DNA of 11,506 bases from an uncultured Solobacterium sp. (GTDB lineage Bacteria > Bacillota_I > Bacilli_A > Erysipelotrichales > Erysipelotrichaceae): contig CALISH010000070.1 of the NCBI GenBank assembly GCA_938041275.1, positions 1 through 11,506 of the forward strand. The letters are read 5' to 3'. The notes beneath the pieces are model-generated. The model saw nothing but the letters and a program-made list of their open reading frames with translations. It was not told the origin of the DNA and did not search any database. The position numbers were made by a program, and so were the translations under genes. Positions 1-7,325 of this stretch are shown here, in pieces; position 1 is the first letter of the stretch, and the number at the start of each line of letters is the position of its first letter.

Positions 1-1
1 T

Positions 2-1831
2 GCGGATTTACCATCTGTTATTCAATTTGGTGTCGTATTAGTTGCTATCTTTACATTTATCTTTATCATGTATGCAAATGGGTTCTTAATGAAACGTAGA
101 AATAAGGAATTTGCATTATATGGAATTCTTGGTCTAGAGAAGAAACATATCCGTAAAATTCTATTCATTGAATATTTTGTGTTGTTTATTTGCACACTTT
201 TAATTGGTGTTATTGGTGGATATATCTTTGGAAAAGTTACTTTCATTGCATTGAATTATCTGTTGAAAGATACAGCTGGTCGTTTAATGGATTTTCCATT
301 TAGTATGACTGCATGTGTATCAACAGTGGTATTGGCTTTCGTATTATTTGTGATTATTCTTGTCAGAAATAATATTAAGATTTATCTTGCAACTCCTGTA
401 CAACTTCTAGGAAATCAACATAAAGGTGAGGGTGAGCCAAAAAATAGATATTTATTCTTATTACTAGGCTTTATATTACTTGGTGCAGGATATGCAATTG
501 CCTTAACAATTCAAGGAATATTAAGTTCATTGGTTTATTTCTTCTCAGCCGCATTATTAGTGCTATTAGGAACATATCTTTTGTATATATCATTCTCAAT
601 TTTCATCTTAAAACTACAAAGAGGGAATGAAAAATATTACTATAAGCCAACACATTTTCTAAGTGTCAGTGGACTGTTGTATCGTATGAAGGCAAACGCA
701 GTATCATTGGCGAGTGTATCTATTCTTAGCACTGGTGTATTGATTACATTATCTGCAACCGCAGCGATTTACTCGACAATTCAGAAAACGGTAGATAATC
801 TGATGCCGCGTGAATATTTATTATCCTCTAATGAAACCGTTACTACAGAAAATAAAAATGAAATTGAGCATATTTTATATACTGCAGCTAATCAAGGTTT
901 AGAGCTTTCTAATGGTCTTGATGATGATTATATTTCTTATGGATATGTAACAGCCGCAGATCGTGTTGGGAATGCATTAACAGCCTTGAAATCAGAACAA
1001 TCACCAAAACAACCATGTTTCATGATTATTAGTGACCTTGCAAGTTACAATAAACGTACACATCAACAAATTGAATTAAATGACAACGAAATATTAATGT
1101 GTGCAAATCAAAAAAATCTACTCGATTTAGATCAAGTTAAGATTGGTGATATTACATATACGATTCATAAAGCTCCAAATTTTATTCCTTCAACATATGC
1201 TGTAGAAAGTTATGGGATTATCGCAAAAGATTTCACAGTTATGAAAAAAATTGGGGAAGTTCTACAGATGAAAAATATTGATACAGGTGAATATTACACG
1301 CCAAATATTACGGCTACCTTAAATTGGAATCTCAAAACGAATGCAATTGATAAAGCAACATATTTTGCAACACAGGAAACATACGCAAAAGAAAACTCTT
1401 TCTATTTTCAAACGAAAGCGAAAGCTATCAAAAATGCGTATGAGTTAAATGGAGGATTCCTATTCCTAGGTGTATTAATTGGTATTATTTTCATTGTTGG
1501 TACTGTGTTAATTACATATTACAAACAGATAAATGAAGGATATGAAGATCGTGATAAATTCCAAATTATGAAAAAAGTTGGATTACCAGATCAATTAATT
1601 CACCAAACAAGTAATTCACAAGTATTATGGTTGTTTTTGGCACCGCTAGCGGTAGCTGCTTTACATAGCCTAGTGGCATCAAAGATAGTTTCTCAATTAC
1701 TTGGTTTATTTGCAGTAAATTCCTATATGGAGTATGCAAAGATGTTATTTGCGGTAATCGGTATCTTCTCCGTTGTTTATTTTGTTATATTCCGTCTTAC
1801 ATCAAGAGCGTATTATCGCATTGTTCATTAG
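2..1831 (+). CDS. BceB/FtsX-family ABC transporter permease, 5'-truncated by window edge
   Basis: This is the membrane subunit of a peptide-antibiotic detoxification or sensing ABC transporter (BceAB/VraFG type). The frame is open from base 2, so the gene starts outside the window. An internal ATG at 68 is not the start, because a TM helix is already being encoded upstream of it. The 609 visible residues compare with about 640-660 for BceB, so roughly the first TM helix is missing. The hallmark segment after the first visible TM reads MKRRNKEFALYGILGLEKK, the cytoplasmic coupling region of this family. Six further hydrophobic helices follow up to about residue 260. Then comes a polar extracellular domain of about 200 residues (roughly 265-480), as in BceB, where it binds the antibiotic or lipid II complex. 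A C-terminal FtsX unit has three helices. The ATPase partner and any BceRS kinase/regulator would lie upstream. Substrate cannot be told from sequence. Confidence 0.9.
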   Translation, partial: ADLPSVIQFGVVLVAIFTFIFIMYANGFLMKRRNKEFALYGILGLEKKHIRKILFIEYFVLFICTLLIGVIGGYIFGKVTFIALNYLLKDTAGRLMDFPFSMTACVSTVVLAFVLFVIILVRNNIKIYLATPVQLLGNQHKGEGEPKNRYLFLLLGFILLGAGYAIALTIQGILSSLVYFFSAALLVLLGTYLLYISFSIFILKLQRGNEKYYYKPTHFLSVSGLLYRMKANAVSLASVSILSTGVLITLSATAAIYSTIQKTVDNLMPREYLLSSNETVTTENKNEIEHILYTAANQGLELSNGLDDDYISYGYVTAADRVGNALTALKSEQSPKQPCFMIISDLASYNKRTHQQIELNDNEILMCANQKNLLDLDQVKIGDITYTIHKAPNFIPSTYAVESYGIIAKDFTVMKKIGEVLQMKNIDTGEYYTPNITATLNWNLKTNAIDKATYFATQETYAKENSFYFQTKAKAIKNAYELNGGFLFLGVLIGIIFIVGTVLITYYKQINEGYEDRDKFQIMKKVGLPDQLIHQTSNSQVLWLFLAPLAVAALHSLVASKIVSQLLGLFAVNSYMEYAKMLFAVIGIFSVVYFVIFRLTSRAYYRIVH

Positions 1832-1840
1832 TTAGCTATG

Positions 1841-1871
1841 ACAGTACATTTACTCAAATGTGCTGTTTTTT
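1841..1871 (+). terminator. Rho-independent terminator after the permease
   Basis: ACAGTACATTT (1841-1851) pairs with AAATGTGCTGT (1856-1866) through 11 base pairs including one G-T, around a 4-base loop (ACTC). A run of T follows directly. It lies 10 bases after the permease stop and should end that operon before the AraC regulator. Confidence 0.85.
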
Positions 1872-1879
1872 ATATGGAA

Positions 1880-1895
1880 AAATTTCATGCATGAT
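1880..1895. repeat. 16-bp element, copy 1 (upstream of the AraC regulator gene)
   Basis: AAATTTCATGCATGAT occurs here, 58 bases before the AraC-family start codon, and again unchanged at 7677-7692 just upstream of the cas9 -35 box. The core TCATGCATGA is a perfect 10-bp palindrome, as expected of a protein-binding site. What binds it is unknown. Confidence 0.5.
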
Positions 1896-1953
1896 GAATA
1901 GATTTTATAGGTTATGATAAGTATATATTTCTAAAGTATAAGGAGATTTCATA

Positions 1954-2850
1954 ATGAGTAAATTCCGTGTTGATACTTATATGTCAAACTATCCTCGTAA
2001 GGGATATAAAACATATGAAGAAATCTATGAACCTATTAATATGGACGATGATTTACCGATATCAATTATAGATATTAAAATTGATACATTATCAGAGGGT
2101 CATACCGTGCCAAAACATTGGCATCGAAGTATTGAAATTATTGTGCCTGAATTGGGAGGAACGCATATTCATGAAAGCAATTGTGAAAGAATAGTATTTC
2201 CAGATGATTTTGCACTGATTAACTCAGCAAGTGTTCATGAACTTGAGAGTACGAATTTGGATCATATCTACCATGGATATGCGATACAGATTTCATATCC
2301 ATATCTATGTTATTTAATCGAGAATTTTGCAGAAATAAAATTCACGTATGAATATCTAGAAGAAGACAGAAAGAAAATGACGGAACTTTTGCATCAGCTT
2401 TTAAAGGCATATGACAGTAACTTAGCGAATAGAAGATTAATTGTTATGACAGCCCTGAATAGCTTTCTGAGTATTTTATGTAATCGATATATGGTTCAAA
2501 AAGAAAATAAAATTATCACCAATGCAATCGATTTGATTACAAATACAATGCACTATATGTCAATACATGTATTTGAAGTTTTCGATGCAAAGAAGACAGC
2601 AGAAGCGATGAATGTGTCGTATGGTTATCTTTCGAGAAAGTTTAAGGAAGTATCAGGGTTTTCGTTAGGGGAGTATGCGACAAGAATTCGTATACAAAAA
2701 GCAGAAGCTGAATTATTAGGAAATAGACATACAATTTCAGAAATTAGTGATATCTGTGGATTTGCGAATGTGAAATCCTTGGAAAGAGAATTTAAAAAGA
2801 AACATCAATGTAGTCCAGCCAAATGGAAGAAAGAACATCAACAGTTATAA
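1954..2850 (+). CDS. AraC-family transcriptional regulator with N-terminal cupin domain
   Basis: A 298-residue DNA-binding regulator of the AraC/XylS family with the usual two-domain layout. Residues about 35-120 form a cupin-type sensor region; KHWHRSIEIIVP is the typical ligand-pocket strand. Residues about 195-298 carry the paired helix-turn-helix. The first HTH includes TAEAMNVSYGYLSRKFKEVSG and the second includes ISEISDICGFANVKSLEREF, with the classic FK(K)xxxxSPxxWK ending. The ATG at 1954 is preceded by AAGGAG (1940-1945) at 8-base spacing. The next gene, a secreted esterase, starts 77 bases downstream on the same strand, so the regulator most likely controls carbohydrate or ester uptake and breakdown. 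The effector cannot be named. A 16-bp palindromic repeat lies upstream and could be an operator. Confidence 0.93.
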   Translation: MSKFRVDTYMSNYPRKGYKTYEEIYEPINMDDDLPISIIDIKIDTLSEGHTVPKHWHRSIEIIVPELGGTHIHESNCERIVFPDDFALINSASVHELESTNLDHIYHGYAIQISYPYLCYLIENFAEIKFTYEYLEEDRKKMTELLHQLLKAYDSNLANRRLIVMTALNSFLSILCNRYMVQKENKIITNAIDLITNTMHYMSIHVFEVFDAKKTAEAMNVSYGYLSRKFKEVSGFSLGEYATRIRIQKAEAELLGNRHTISEISDICGFANVKSLEREFKKKHQCSPAKWKKEHQQL

Positions 2851-2881
2851 TTTGACTAATAATGATTATAAAACAACTATA

Positions 2882-2895
2882 AGTAATCGCTTACA
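2882..2895 (-). promoter_or_regulatory. Catabolite-responsive element (cre), CcpA-binding candidate
   Basis: Read on the minus strand the site is TGTAAGCGATTACT, which fits 13 of 14 positions of the known Bacillus cre consensus TGWNANCGNTNWCA. It lies 32 bases before the esterase ATG. A TTGACT hexamer at 2852-2857 could be a -35 box, but no good -10 is visible, so the cre-to-promoter geometry is unproven. Binding by CcpA would repress the esterase when preferred sugars are present. Confidence 0.65.
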
Positions 2896-2927
2896 TTCAA
2901 TACACTTAACTACAGGAGGGTATTTGA

Positions 2928-4289
2928 ATGAATAATACTTTTAAGATGATTCTTGCATGCGCATTGATGTTACCAATTGCAGGATGCGGTGCAGAAAAGA
3001 AGTCTTCCGTAGCAGGAATCGATGTAATTACAGGAGCATATGATATGACAATTACAGGATATGATTGGGGTTGTGGAACAGATAGTATCATAATGAATTT
3101 AGACCACCCACTTGATGTAGTTTCAACAGATTCATTTATGGTAACAGAACACAAGCAAGCAACAAATTTCATGGCAGAGGGGTTCCCAGTAGAGGAAGTT
3201 GATGTGCCACGTCAAGTTACGAATGCCTATCTTGTGGATGAGACTGGCAATAAGACAACAGAACCGTCAACTCGTGTAAAGCTTGAACTCTACGTTTCAC
3301 CAAATGATGGATCACCATTACTATTCTCATTTCCAAGCATGATGAATACATGGTCTCATCCATATACATTAACAGTTACAAAAGCAGATAATGCAAAGCT
3401 TACTAGCGAAGGTACAGAAATAAAGGACTTTACAATTAGCGTTGATCCAGCATCCAAAACAACTTCTGCAGATAAATTTAAGTTGGATACCTTTAAGGCA
3501 AAAGATGGTGTAACGTATCAATACGCTTCCTATAAACCAGAAGGTGGCAGTAAGACATTGGTTGTTTGGTTACATGGTCTTGGCGAAGGTGGAACAGAAA
3601 ACACAGATCCTTACGTAACGCTTCTTGCAAATAAAGCGGCAGTTCTAGGGGATGAATCATTCCAATCAACAGTAGGTGGGGCAAATGTTCTTGTGCCACA
3701 ATGTCCAACATACTGGATGGATAATGATGGTAAGATGACAAACTTTACTGGTGGTGGTATTCAGGCAGATGGAACATCACATTATTTGGAATCTTTACAT
3801 GAACTGATTGCAAAGTATAAAGAGGAAACTGGCTCTACAAAGGTTGTAATTGCTGGTTGTTCAAATGGTGGATATATGACAATGTTAATGGCTCTAAACT
3901 ATCCAACAGAATACGATGCATATGTACCAATTTGTGAAGCATTACCAAATGCATTAATTACAGACGAACAAGTTAAGACATTAGCTGACTTGAAGATGTA
4001 TTATGTTTATTCGCAAGATGATACAACAGTTGTACCAGAGCTTCATGAAGTGCCACTTCTACAAAGATTAGAAGCCGCTGGAGCAAAACAAACATATGCA
4101 TCAGTAACCGAACATGTTGTAGATACAACAGGAACATACTACGCAGATGAAAATGGACAGCCTACATTAGAAAACACAGGCAAGCCATACCAATATATGG
4201 GACATTGGAGCTGGATTTATTTCTTCAATAACACATGTGATGCAAATGGCTTAAAGGCATGGGATTTCATCGCTAATGCAGTAAAATAA
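2928..4289 (+). CDS. Secreted lipoprotein esterase (alpha/beta hydrolase) with N-terminal Ig-like domain
   Basis: This 453-residue predicted serine esterase/peptidase-like hydrolase is anchored outside the membrane. The signal peptide ends in the lipobox I-A-G-C, so Cys20 is the lipidated residue. Residues about 30-175 are a beta-rich domain resembling the Ig-like domain of EstA-type esterases. Residues about 185-453 are the hydrolase: oxyanion loop HGLGEGG at 216-222, nucleophile elbow G-C-S312-N-G, probable acid D364 or D365 in YSQDD, and probable base His426 in MGHWSW. The family often acts on acetyl or feruloyl esters of plant polysaccharides, but peptidase activity cannot be excluded. 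The start is set by AGGAGGG (2914-2920), 7 bases before the ATG. A cre-like site lies upstream and an AraC regulator precedes it, suggesting induction by a sugar-derived ligand plus catabolite repression. Confidence 0.88.
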   Translation: MNNTFKMILACALMLPIAGCGAEKKSSVAGIDVITGAYDMTITGYDWGCGTDSIIMNLDHPLDVVSTDSFMVTEHKQATNFMAEGFPVEEVDVPRQVTNAYLVDETGNKTTEPSTRVKLELYVSPNDGSPLLFSFPSMMNTWSHPYTLTVTKADNAKLTSEGTEIKDFTISVDPASKTTSADKFKLDTFKAKDGVTYQYASYKPEGGSKTLVVWLHGLGEGGTENTDPYVTLLANKAAVLGDESFQSTVGGANVLVPQCPTYWMDNDGKMTNFTGGGIQADGTSHYLESLHELIAKYKEETGSTKVVIAGCSNGGYMTMLMALNYPTEYDAYVPICEALPNALITDEQVKTLADLKMYYVYSQDDTTVVPELHEVPLLQRLEAAGAKQTYASVTEHVVDTTGTYYADENGQPTLENTGKPYQYMGHWSWIYFFNNTCDANGLKAWDFIANAVK

Positions 4290-4324
4290 GTTTATATTTT
4301 ACATAAATATAATCAATATCAAAC

Positions 4325-4353
4325 AGACCGATCTGAAAAATGATCGGTTTTAA
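4325..4353 (+). terminator. Terminator after the esterase
   Basis: ACCGATC (4327-4333) pairs with GATCGGT (4342-4348) around an 8-base A-rich loop, with A/T pairs and a short TTTT on the outer side. The T tract is short, so termination may be incomplete. It sits 36 bases after the esterase stop. Confidence 0.65.
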
Positions 4354-4367
4354 TCATTTACGGACTT

Positions 4368-4392
4368 TGGCATGTTTTTTGTATAGAAATAT
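4368..4392 (+). repeat. 25-bp promoter-like element, copy 1
   Basis: TGGCATGTTTTTTGTATAG plus AAATAT recurs at 7540-7564 with 22 of 25 identical positions. TGG and TTGT are separated exactly as the -24 GG and -12 GC of sigma-54 promoters (10 bases between the GG and the next GT), although the -12 has GT rather than GC. An alternative reading is a sigma-70 promoter with TATAGA as -10, but no matching -35 exists in this copy. Confidence 0.45.
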
Positions 4393-4412
4393 TCTTACAA
4401 TCAGAAATATAT

Positions 4413-4526
4413 AAGGAGGTCTTTATTCGATATAAACATAGGAAACTATCAAAACGTTTTAAAAAAGAATTAAGCAATCTGCTATCTTATCTATTTCTAA
4501 TAAATTGCATCAATTGTAGTAATTAG
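4413..4526 (+). other. Orphan Shine-Dalgarno with a short open frame lacking ATG/GTG/TTG
   Basis: AAGGAGGT (4413-4420) is a perfect ribosome-binding site, but no standard start codon follows at a usable distance. The only reading frame that stays open begins with ATT at 4425 and runs 33 codons to TAG at 4524-4526. It would give a basic peptide starting (I)RYKHRKLSKRFKKE followed by a hydrophobic stretch with two Cys. A 10-bp palindrome AAAACGTTTT (4451-4460) inside it fits 12 of 14 cre positions when extended. It may be a decayed gene, a leader peptide with a rare start, or chance. Elsewhere in the 4290-4639 gap only the terminator, the 25-bp element and a dyad are seen. Confidence 0.25.
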
Positions 4527-4594
4527 AGGTTTATGAGTTTTTTGAGGATTTCTATTTTTCAACAGTAGTATATATACCAAAATCATCAAAATAT

Positions 4595-4616
4595 ACCCTC
4601 GCGAGAAAAACAGGGT
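4595..4616. promoter_or_regulatory. Dyad ahead of the MerR gene, candidate autoregulatory operator
   Basis: ACCCT (4595-4599) and AGGGT (4612-4616) form a 22-bp interrupted inverted repeat ending 23 bases before the MerR start codon. MerR-family proteins bind dyads of about this span between widely spaced -35 and -10 boxes and commonly control their own operon. The flanking hexamers are poor matches to promoter consensus, so the assignment rests on position and symmetry. Confidence 0.4.
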
Positions 4617-4639
4617 GTTGTGTGCAGGAGGATAAAATT

Positions 4640-5059
4640 GTGCACAACAAAATAGATGAAATGGTATTGACTGTTCCTTTAGGGAACAGTACTACAGTTG
4701 AGATTGTAGAAAGCCAAGAAAAAGTGTTATCTGTAAATGAAGTATGTAAAATTGCGAATATCAGTCGTAAAACACTGTTTTATTACGATAAGATTGGTTT
4801 GCTATTACCAAAGAAAAGAATAGGTTCGCAACATACAAAAATGTATGACAAGAATGCAATCCATACATTGCAGCAGATTCAAATGTACAAAAATGCTGGT
4901 CTATTATTACGAGAAATAAAGGAAATTTTGAATGATTCAAACGAGCATGCATACAAACAATTACAGAAAGCAAATGTCAGATTGGCAAAAGAACTAGAGA
5001 AAATTAAGATACAAAAAGAGAATCTGAAGAAATTACTTCAGGACACAAGGGGAGAATAA
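4640..5059 (+). CDS. MerR-family transcriptional regulator
   Basis: A 139-residue regulator. A GTG start at 4640 is chosen because AGGAGG (4626-4631) lies 8 bases upstream; an upstream in-frame GTG at 4622 has no such site. Residues about 1-27 are an unusual N-terminal extension that looks beta-stranded. The MerR winged helix follows: LSVNEVCKIANISRKTLFYYD (30-50), then GLL..KR....YD and the typical LQQIQMYKNAGLLLREIKEIL. The last 40 residues are a Lys/Glu-rich coiled coil for dimerisation, with no added ligand-binding domain and no Cys cluster suggesting metal binding. It is separated by only 2 bases from the DUF4230 gene, whose ribosome site lies inside this gene's 3' end, so the two are co-translated. 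A likely target is its own operon through the upstream dyad. Confidence 0.88.
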   Translation: MHNKIDEMVLTVPLGNSTTVEIVESQEKVLSVNEVCKIANISRKTLFYYDKIGLLLPKKRIGSQHTKMYDKNAIHTLQQIQMYKNAGLLLREIKEILNDSNEHAYKQLQKANVRLAKELEKIKIQKENLKKLLQDTRGE

Positions 5060-5061
5060 TT

Positions 5062-5676
5062 ATGACAAAAGGTTTAATCACAAAAATCATCGTATCTGTA
5101 TTAACAATCTTAGTACTTATATTAGGATATAAAATTGTACTTTCACCACATAATGGAAAGATTACAATGACATCTACAGAAATAAAAAATTCATTTAAAG
5201 AGATTGGTCAATTAGCAGTAGAGGAATATAACTTTACAAATGTCGGAAAGTTTAGCCAAGATAATATGTCTGCATTTGGAATTTCTATTCCATTTACAGA
5301 TAAGTCATTTTTAATGACTTATAGTGGAGTATGTAAAGCAGGTATCAAGGATATCTCTGAAATTAACATTGAAATTAATCAAGCTGAGAAAAAAGTAATC
5401 GTAGACTTACCAAATGTTGAAATATTAGATACATATATCGATGTAAATAGTATTGAAGTTTACGATCAAAGCTTTAATCCAATCAATCAAATTACCGTAA
5501 ATGATGTGAAGAATTTCCAAGCTAATGAAACAGCTAAAGCTGAGGAACTTGCAATCAAGAATGGTTTATTAGATAAAGCAAAAGTACGCATGGAAGAAGT
5601 TGTTAAGAGTCAAGTAAAGATGTTGTTGAGCAACACAGAACAATCAGAATACGAAATTATTATTAACTGGAAGTAA
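5062..5676 (+). CDS. Membrane-anchored DUF4230 protein
   Basis: A 204-residue protein of unknown biochemical function. Residues about 6-25 form a single N-terminal TM helix (LITKIIVSVLTILVLILGYK), leaving an extracytoplasmic domain. The rest has the DUF4230 pattern: an early FKEIGQLAVEEYNF segment, then YSGVCKAGIKD, a beta pair ending in VIVDLPNVEIL, and a charged C-terminal helix (about 155-190) before a final strand. AGGGGAG (5048-5054) precedes the ATG by 7 bases and overlaps the MerR stop region. Pairing with a one-domain MerR regulator suggests an envelope or membrane-stress unit, but this is inference. No catalytic motif is visible. Confidence 0.85.
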   Translation: MTKGLITKIIVSVLTILVLILGYKIVLSPHNGKITMTSTEIKNSFKEIGQLAVEEYNFTNVGKFSQDNMSAFGISIPFTDKSFLMTYSGVCKAGIKDISEINIEINQAEKKVIVDLPNVEILDTYIDVNSIEVYDQSFNPINQITVNDVKNFQANETAKAEELAIKNGLLDKAKVRMEEVVKSQVKMLLSNTEQSEYEIIINWK

Positions 5677-5695
5677 TTATTCATATAAAAGATAT

Positions 5696-5740
5696 AAAGA
5701 GGATTTTGGGTCTAGGAATTTAAAAAAATCCTCTTTAATT
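5696..5740 (+). terminator. Terminator of the MerR-DUF4230 operon
   Basis: AAAGAGGATTTT (5696-5707) pairs perfectly with AAAATCCTCTTT (5725-5736), a 12-bp stem with a 17-base loop, flanked by A-rich and T-rich stretches as in a bidirectional terminator. It begins 19 bases after the stop codon. Confidence 0.8.
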
Positions 5741-5768
5741 TTATTTGTTATTAATTAATTTATGGTAT

Positions 5769-5788
5769 GCATGTTCGATCATACATGC
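5769..5788. promoter_or_regulatory. Interrupted palindrome upstream of the membrane-protein operon
   Basis: GCATGT (5769-5774) and ACATGC (5783-5788) form an inverted repeat about 94 bases before the next start codon. TTTT follows, so it could also be a weak hairpin. Further down, TATGAT at 5853-5858 is a plausible -10 but lacks a convincing -35. Confidence 0.25.
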
Positions 5789-5881
5789 TTTTGATAGTTA
5801 CTTATTTGTCATATTGTGACTTTTGTTATATTTCAATTTAAGTAAACTATTGTATGATATTAAAAGCGAGGGGACTAATGT

Positions 5882-6697
5882 ATGGAATACTTAGTGGAGA
5901 CAAAGGGAAATGTAGAAGAGCAGATTTCTAAAGTATATTCGATATCTGCAAAAAATAAGAATGAAGCTGAACTCATTGCGAGAAAGCAGTTTAAAAATGA
6001 ATATAATTCAGAAGTGTTTGTTGTTGAACAGGTGAATGGAAAAACAAAGAATTTGATAGTTTCATTTATTCTTTTGGCATTTCCGGTTTTCTTATCTTTG
6101 ATTACATGGAGAAATGGAATTACAGCTGTCAAAATTAGTCCAGATTTTTTGTCAGCAATATATGCAGTATTTATATATGGAGCATATTTCTTCCGGTTTA
6201 AATCAAATCATAGTTATGGGAGTGGGATAAAGATCAGGTTTGGAATGATGGATGGTATTTCTGCAGCATTGTTAATTGCATTATTTGCTTCTTTTGTTCA
6301 AATATTCTTGGCAGAAATAACAGTACCGTTTATTTCAGTTAAGGTAAATACACAGTATTTACTTATCGTTTCAATTATTCTGATGTATGGTGGTATGAAA
6401 CGGATAAGCGCTCTTTCATTTGTTGTTATCATGCTTGTTGCAATGATTAAAATTGCTACTCTCAATACAGCAATGGGATTGTGGGGCTTTGTATATGTAA
6501 TTACATCGTTTTTAGGCTTATTAATATTTATGATGGCAGAACCAGCATTTATAGAATTCACTAAGAATTTTGGACGGGGGACAACCTATATATTGAAGGA
6601 GAGTGTCAAAGTAAGTGGTAATACAGTTAAACAAGTTGCAACTTCTGCTAAAAATAAAATAGAGATGATGGCAGACGGAGTTAGTAATCATGAATAA
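5882..6697 (+). CDS. Polytopic membrane protein of unknown function
   Basis: Not recognised. The 271 residues start with a soluble head of about 55 residues that resembles the small DpnD/PcfM-like alpha-beta fold in its pattern VYSISAKNKNEAELIARKQF. About six hydrophobic helices follow (roughly 59-76, 90-106, 125-150, 157-173, 178-195 and 199-222). A soluble tail after the last helix is rich in Lys, Val and Thr. The ATG at 5882 has GAGGGG (5868-5873) upstream at 8 bases; an ATG four bases earlier is out of frame. Its last eight bases overlap the downstream lipoprotein gene, so the two are probably translationally coupled and act together at the membrane. No transport or enzyme motif is seen. 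Confidence 0.75.
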   Translation: MEYLVETKGNVEEQISKVYSISAKNKNEAELIARKQFKNEYNSEVFVVEQVNGKTKNLIVSFILLAFPVFLSLITWRNGITAVKISPDFLSAIYAVFIYGAYFFRFKSNHSYGSGIKIRFGMMDGISAALLIALFASFVQIFLAEITVPFISVKVNTQYLLIVSIILMYGGMKRISALSFVVIMLVAMIKIATLNTAMGLWGFVYVITSFLGLLIFMMAEPAFIEFTKNFGRGTTYILKESVKVSGNTVKQVATSAKNKIEMMADGVSNHE

Positions 6698-7127
6698 ATT
6701 ATTTCGTAGAGCTACTGTCATATTTATTTTGGTAGTATTTATCCTTCCTGTTTTAGGTTGTAAGAAAAAGGACACTGCAACAAATCAAGAGGCAGAAAAG
6801 AAGAAGGAAGAAGAATTGTATCTAACAGTAATTAATGATACAGGCAATATTCTTACCAAAGTGGTTGTAACTATTGGGGAAGGTACTGAGATTCTTGAAA
6901 CCGAGGATTTAAATACAAATAGTTTTTCCTTATTAATTCCTGAAGAATTTAAAAATGAAGGTACCTATAATATTACTTGTATAGATAATTATGAATTTAA
7001 ATATGGAAAATCAATTGATGTAGAAGATAATCATGGACGCTATGAAGTGAAAATCTCGAAAGATAATCGTATCCCTCAGGACGGTGACTGGTGGCGTGAG
7101 GTTGAGCAATTCTTTAATCAAAAATAA
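6690..7127 (+). CDS. Small lipoprotein of unknown function
   Basis: A 145-residue lipoprotein that I do not recognise. A basic N terminus (NKLFRR) and hydrophobic core end in the lipobox V-L-G-C, with Cys24 as the lipidated residue, followed by KKKD and a Lys/Glu-rich linker to about residue 42. The mature domain (about 43-125) alternates hydrophobic and polar residues, such as LYLTVINDTGNILTKVVVTI, and looks like a beta sandwich. An acidic, Trp-containing tail ends the protein (DGDWWREVEQFF). CGGAG (6676-6680) precedes the ATG by 9 bases, within the preceding membrane-protein gene, which it overlaps by ATGAATAA. This coupling suggests the two proteins form one envelope complex. Confidence 0.8.
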   Translation: MNKLFRRATVIFILVVFILPVLGCKKKDTATNQEAEKKKEEELYLTVINDTGNILTKVVVTIGEGTEILETEDLNTNSFSLLIPEEFKNEGTYNITCIDNYEFKYGKSIDVEDNHGRYEVKISKDNRIPQDGDWWREVEQFFNQK

Positions 7128-7170
7128 AGTTAGTTGTTTTTATTTCTTTTGAAGTGTTATTATGGTGGTG

Positions 7171-7225
7171 GCGAAATACTACGTGTGGACCGCTAAATTG
7201 GTCTGCGCTTGGTATTTCGCTTTTT
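7171..7225 (+). terminator. Exceptionally long terminator-type hairpin
   Basis: An outer stem of 11 pairs begins GCGAAATACT (7171-7180) and closes with GGTATTTCGC (7211-7220). After one C-T mismatch, an inner 9-pair stem GTGTGGACC/GGTCTGCGC (with G-T wobbles) surrounds an 8-base loop. TTTTT follows at 7221-7225. It lies 43 bases after the lipoprotein stop and will act as its terminator. The G-T pairs replacing G-C suggest the RNA structure is selected. Confidence 0.8.
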
Positions 7226-7325
7226 ATGCGTTCAACTTATAAATCATGTAGAATTTTTAAATATTACAAATTACAAAATTTCATTTAAAATTGAATCATC
7301 CAAATTAATAAGAGGTGATAGTACT

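Noticed and set aside
4581..4591. ATCATCAAAA, matching part of the repeat predicted from the tracrRNA
   Set aside because: Only ten AT-rich bases match, with no neighbouring copies or spacers; not a CRISPR repeat.
4622..4639. Longer MerR protein from GTG at 4622
   Set aside because: The AGGAGG site lies inside this extension and directs ribosomes to the GTG at 4640.
7209..7325. N-terminal extension of the Cys/His frame from TTG at 7209
   Set aside because: The TTG is inside the terminator hairpin arm and the translated stretch has no protein-like pattern.
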